From positions 1 to 6,719 of the forward strand of contig SXRI01000048.1 in assembly GCA_005793615.1 (NCBI GenBank): a DNA stretch of 6,719 nt. Direction: 5' to 3'. The position numbers were made by a program, and so were the translations under genes. Below the pieces are notes generated by a model, which was not told the origin of the DNA, did no database searches, and saw only the letters and a list, made by a program, of their open reading frames with translations. Shown one piece after another: positions 5,944-6,719 of the stretch. This DNA is from Bdellovibrionales bacterium. GTDB taxonomy: Bacteria; Bdellovibrionota; Bdellovibrionia; Bdellovibrionales; JAMPXM01. Within the stretch, counting starts at the first letter, position 1, and every line of letters begins with the position of its first letter.

Positions 5944-6699
5944 TTAGTCCTTTGTCAGTGGAAAAAACTGTACTGCTAAAACATGAATCGAATCCCCGTC
6001 ACCACTCTCCAAAAAGGCGCAAAGTTCGCGGCGAAAACGTTTGATCCTCATCTTGGCTTCCTCGAACTTTCTTGAATCGGCAGCGATGGTAATGGCCGTG
6101 ATGTCCTTTTCCTCGGCATTACAGTTGTCGATAGCCTCGAGCGCCTTACGTAAGATCTGGCGTTGATACTCTTTATGGCTCGCGGAACTTTGTCCCGGCA
6201 CATAGTTCACGAAATGTTTTTGCGTCTTATGTAAACGACCGTTCTTTTCTTCCAACATTTTAAGGCGCAGAAGTCTAGCCAACGCCATTTTTGCCTCAGT
6301 CTGTGTAATCCCAAGGCGACGTGCGATCCAAGTCGGATCTTTTTTAAATGACTTTAAAAGCGTGAGATCAAGAATCGCATAGTGGTACCAATCCGCAATC
6401 GCCGCAAAACAATCCTGGCTGAGCAGAAAGTAGTTACCCTCACGCGAACTCGATGCCTCGCTCTTTTCGGGCCAACCGATCTTCGCGCAAATTCGTTCCA
6501 TCATTTGAGCGGAGGCCCTGCGCTTACCGCCGAGAATTTGCGAGACACTCGAAGCATCCATCGCTAGCGTCCGCGCGAACGAACGCAGTGAATAACGCGC
6601 ATTCAGACGGCAACGCCTTGTGAGTTCGTTCTGCAAATGAACTCTAAATTCGTTCTCGGTGAATTGTTTGCTAGTAGAATTTGTTAAGGAACTATTCAT
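5944..6699 (-). CDS. TIGR02147/DUF4423-family helix-turn-helix protein, probable transcription regulator
   Basis: The 251-residue protein is cytoplasmic, with no signal peptide or membrane segment. Its layout matches the TIGR02147 family, known from Fibrobacter and abundant in Bdellovibrio relatives. An N-terminal stretch FRVHLQNELTRRCRLN (18-33) leads into a helix-turn-helix, YSLRSFARTLAMDASSVSQI (36-55), ending in LGGKRRAS. Next comes a family hallmark around IADWYHYAILDLTLLKSF (101-118), then a second winged-helix-like part (about 121-160). The C-terminal DUF4423 part (about 175-248) includes ITAITIAAD (200-208), an amphipathic helix EEAKMRIKRFRREL (213-226) and the closing VQFFPLT (243-249). 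DNA binding is expected from the helix-turn-helix; the ligand and targets are unknown. The ATG start fits the usual family N-terminus, but the 20 visible upstream bases hold no Shine-Dalgarno, so translation may be leaderless. The exported His-Glu protein follows after 17 bases. Confidence 0.92.
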   Translation of the reverse strand: MNSSLTNSTSKQFTENEFRVHLQNELTRRCRLNARYSLRSFARTLAMDASSVSQILGGKRRASAQMMERICAKIGWPEKSEASSSREGNYFLLSQDCFAAIADWYHYAILDLTLLKSFKKDPTWIARRLGITQTEAKMALARLLRLKMLEEKNGRLHKTQKHFVNYVPGQSSASHKEYQRQILRKALEAIDNCNAEEKDITAITIAADSRKFEEAKMRIKRFRRELCAFLESGDGDSIHVLAVQFFPLTKD

Positions 6700-6719
6700 G
6701 AAAGAAGCTGTACACCAAA

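Overview
The window (about half GC by eye) most likely comes from a Bdellovibrio-like bacterium (Bdellovibrionota). This is inferred mainly from two genes at the right end: a TIGR02147/DUF4423-type helix-turn-helix protein, and an exported protein with a glycine-rich mature N-terminus and a conserved His-Glu helix. Both are types I associate with Bdellovibrio relatives. No RNA gene, mobile element, CRISPR array or phage gene is visible, and no gap between genes exceeds 150 bases.

Left block, plus strand (1-2750). The window opens inside a two-domain multicopper oxidase whose type 1 and type 2/3 copper motifs are intact at the C-terminus. Nine bases later, with a Shine-Dalgarno that overlaps the oxidase stop codon, begins a 589-residue exported protein of unknown function. 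It appears to be built from four diverged copies of one beta-rich unit, each opening with G-x-(Y/F)-x-G. After 44 bases comes a 98-residue exported protein with a Met/His/Cys-rich C-terminal half. All three would act in the cell envelope. A role in copper handling is plausible from the oxidase, but unproven for the other two.

Right block, minus strand (6699 down to 2797). In transcription order: the TIGR02147-type regulator; 17 bases later the exported His-Glu protein (probable two-gene operon); a 115-base gap with a candidate promoter and an inverted repeat; an exported SGNH/GDSL-hydrolase-like protein; a 147-base gap with a weak candidate promoter; and an RlmI-type 23S rRNA cytosine methyltransferase. 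The methyltransferase converges on the left block across a 46-base junction without a convincing terminator.

The points most worth following are the four-repeat exported protein coupled to the copper oxidase, the small Met/His/Cys protein after it, and the pairing of a cytoplasmic regulator with an exported protein. Functions for the unrecognised genes rest on context only.
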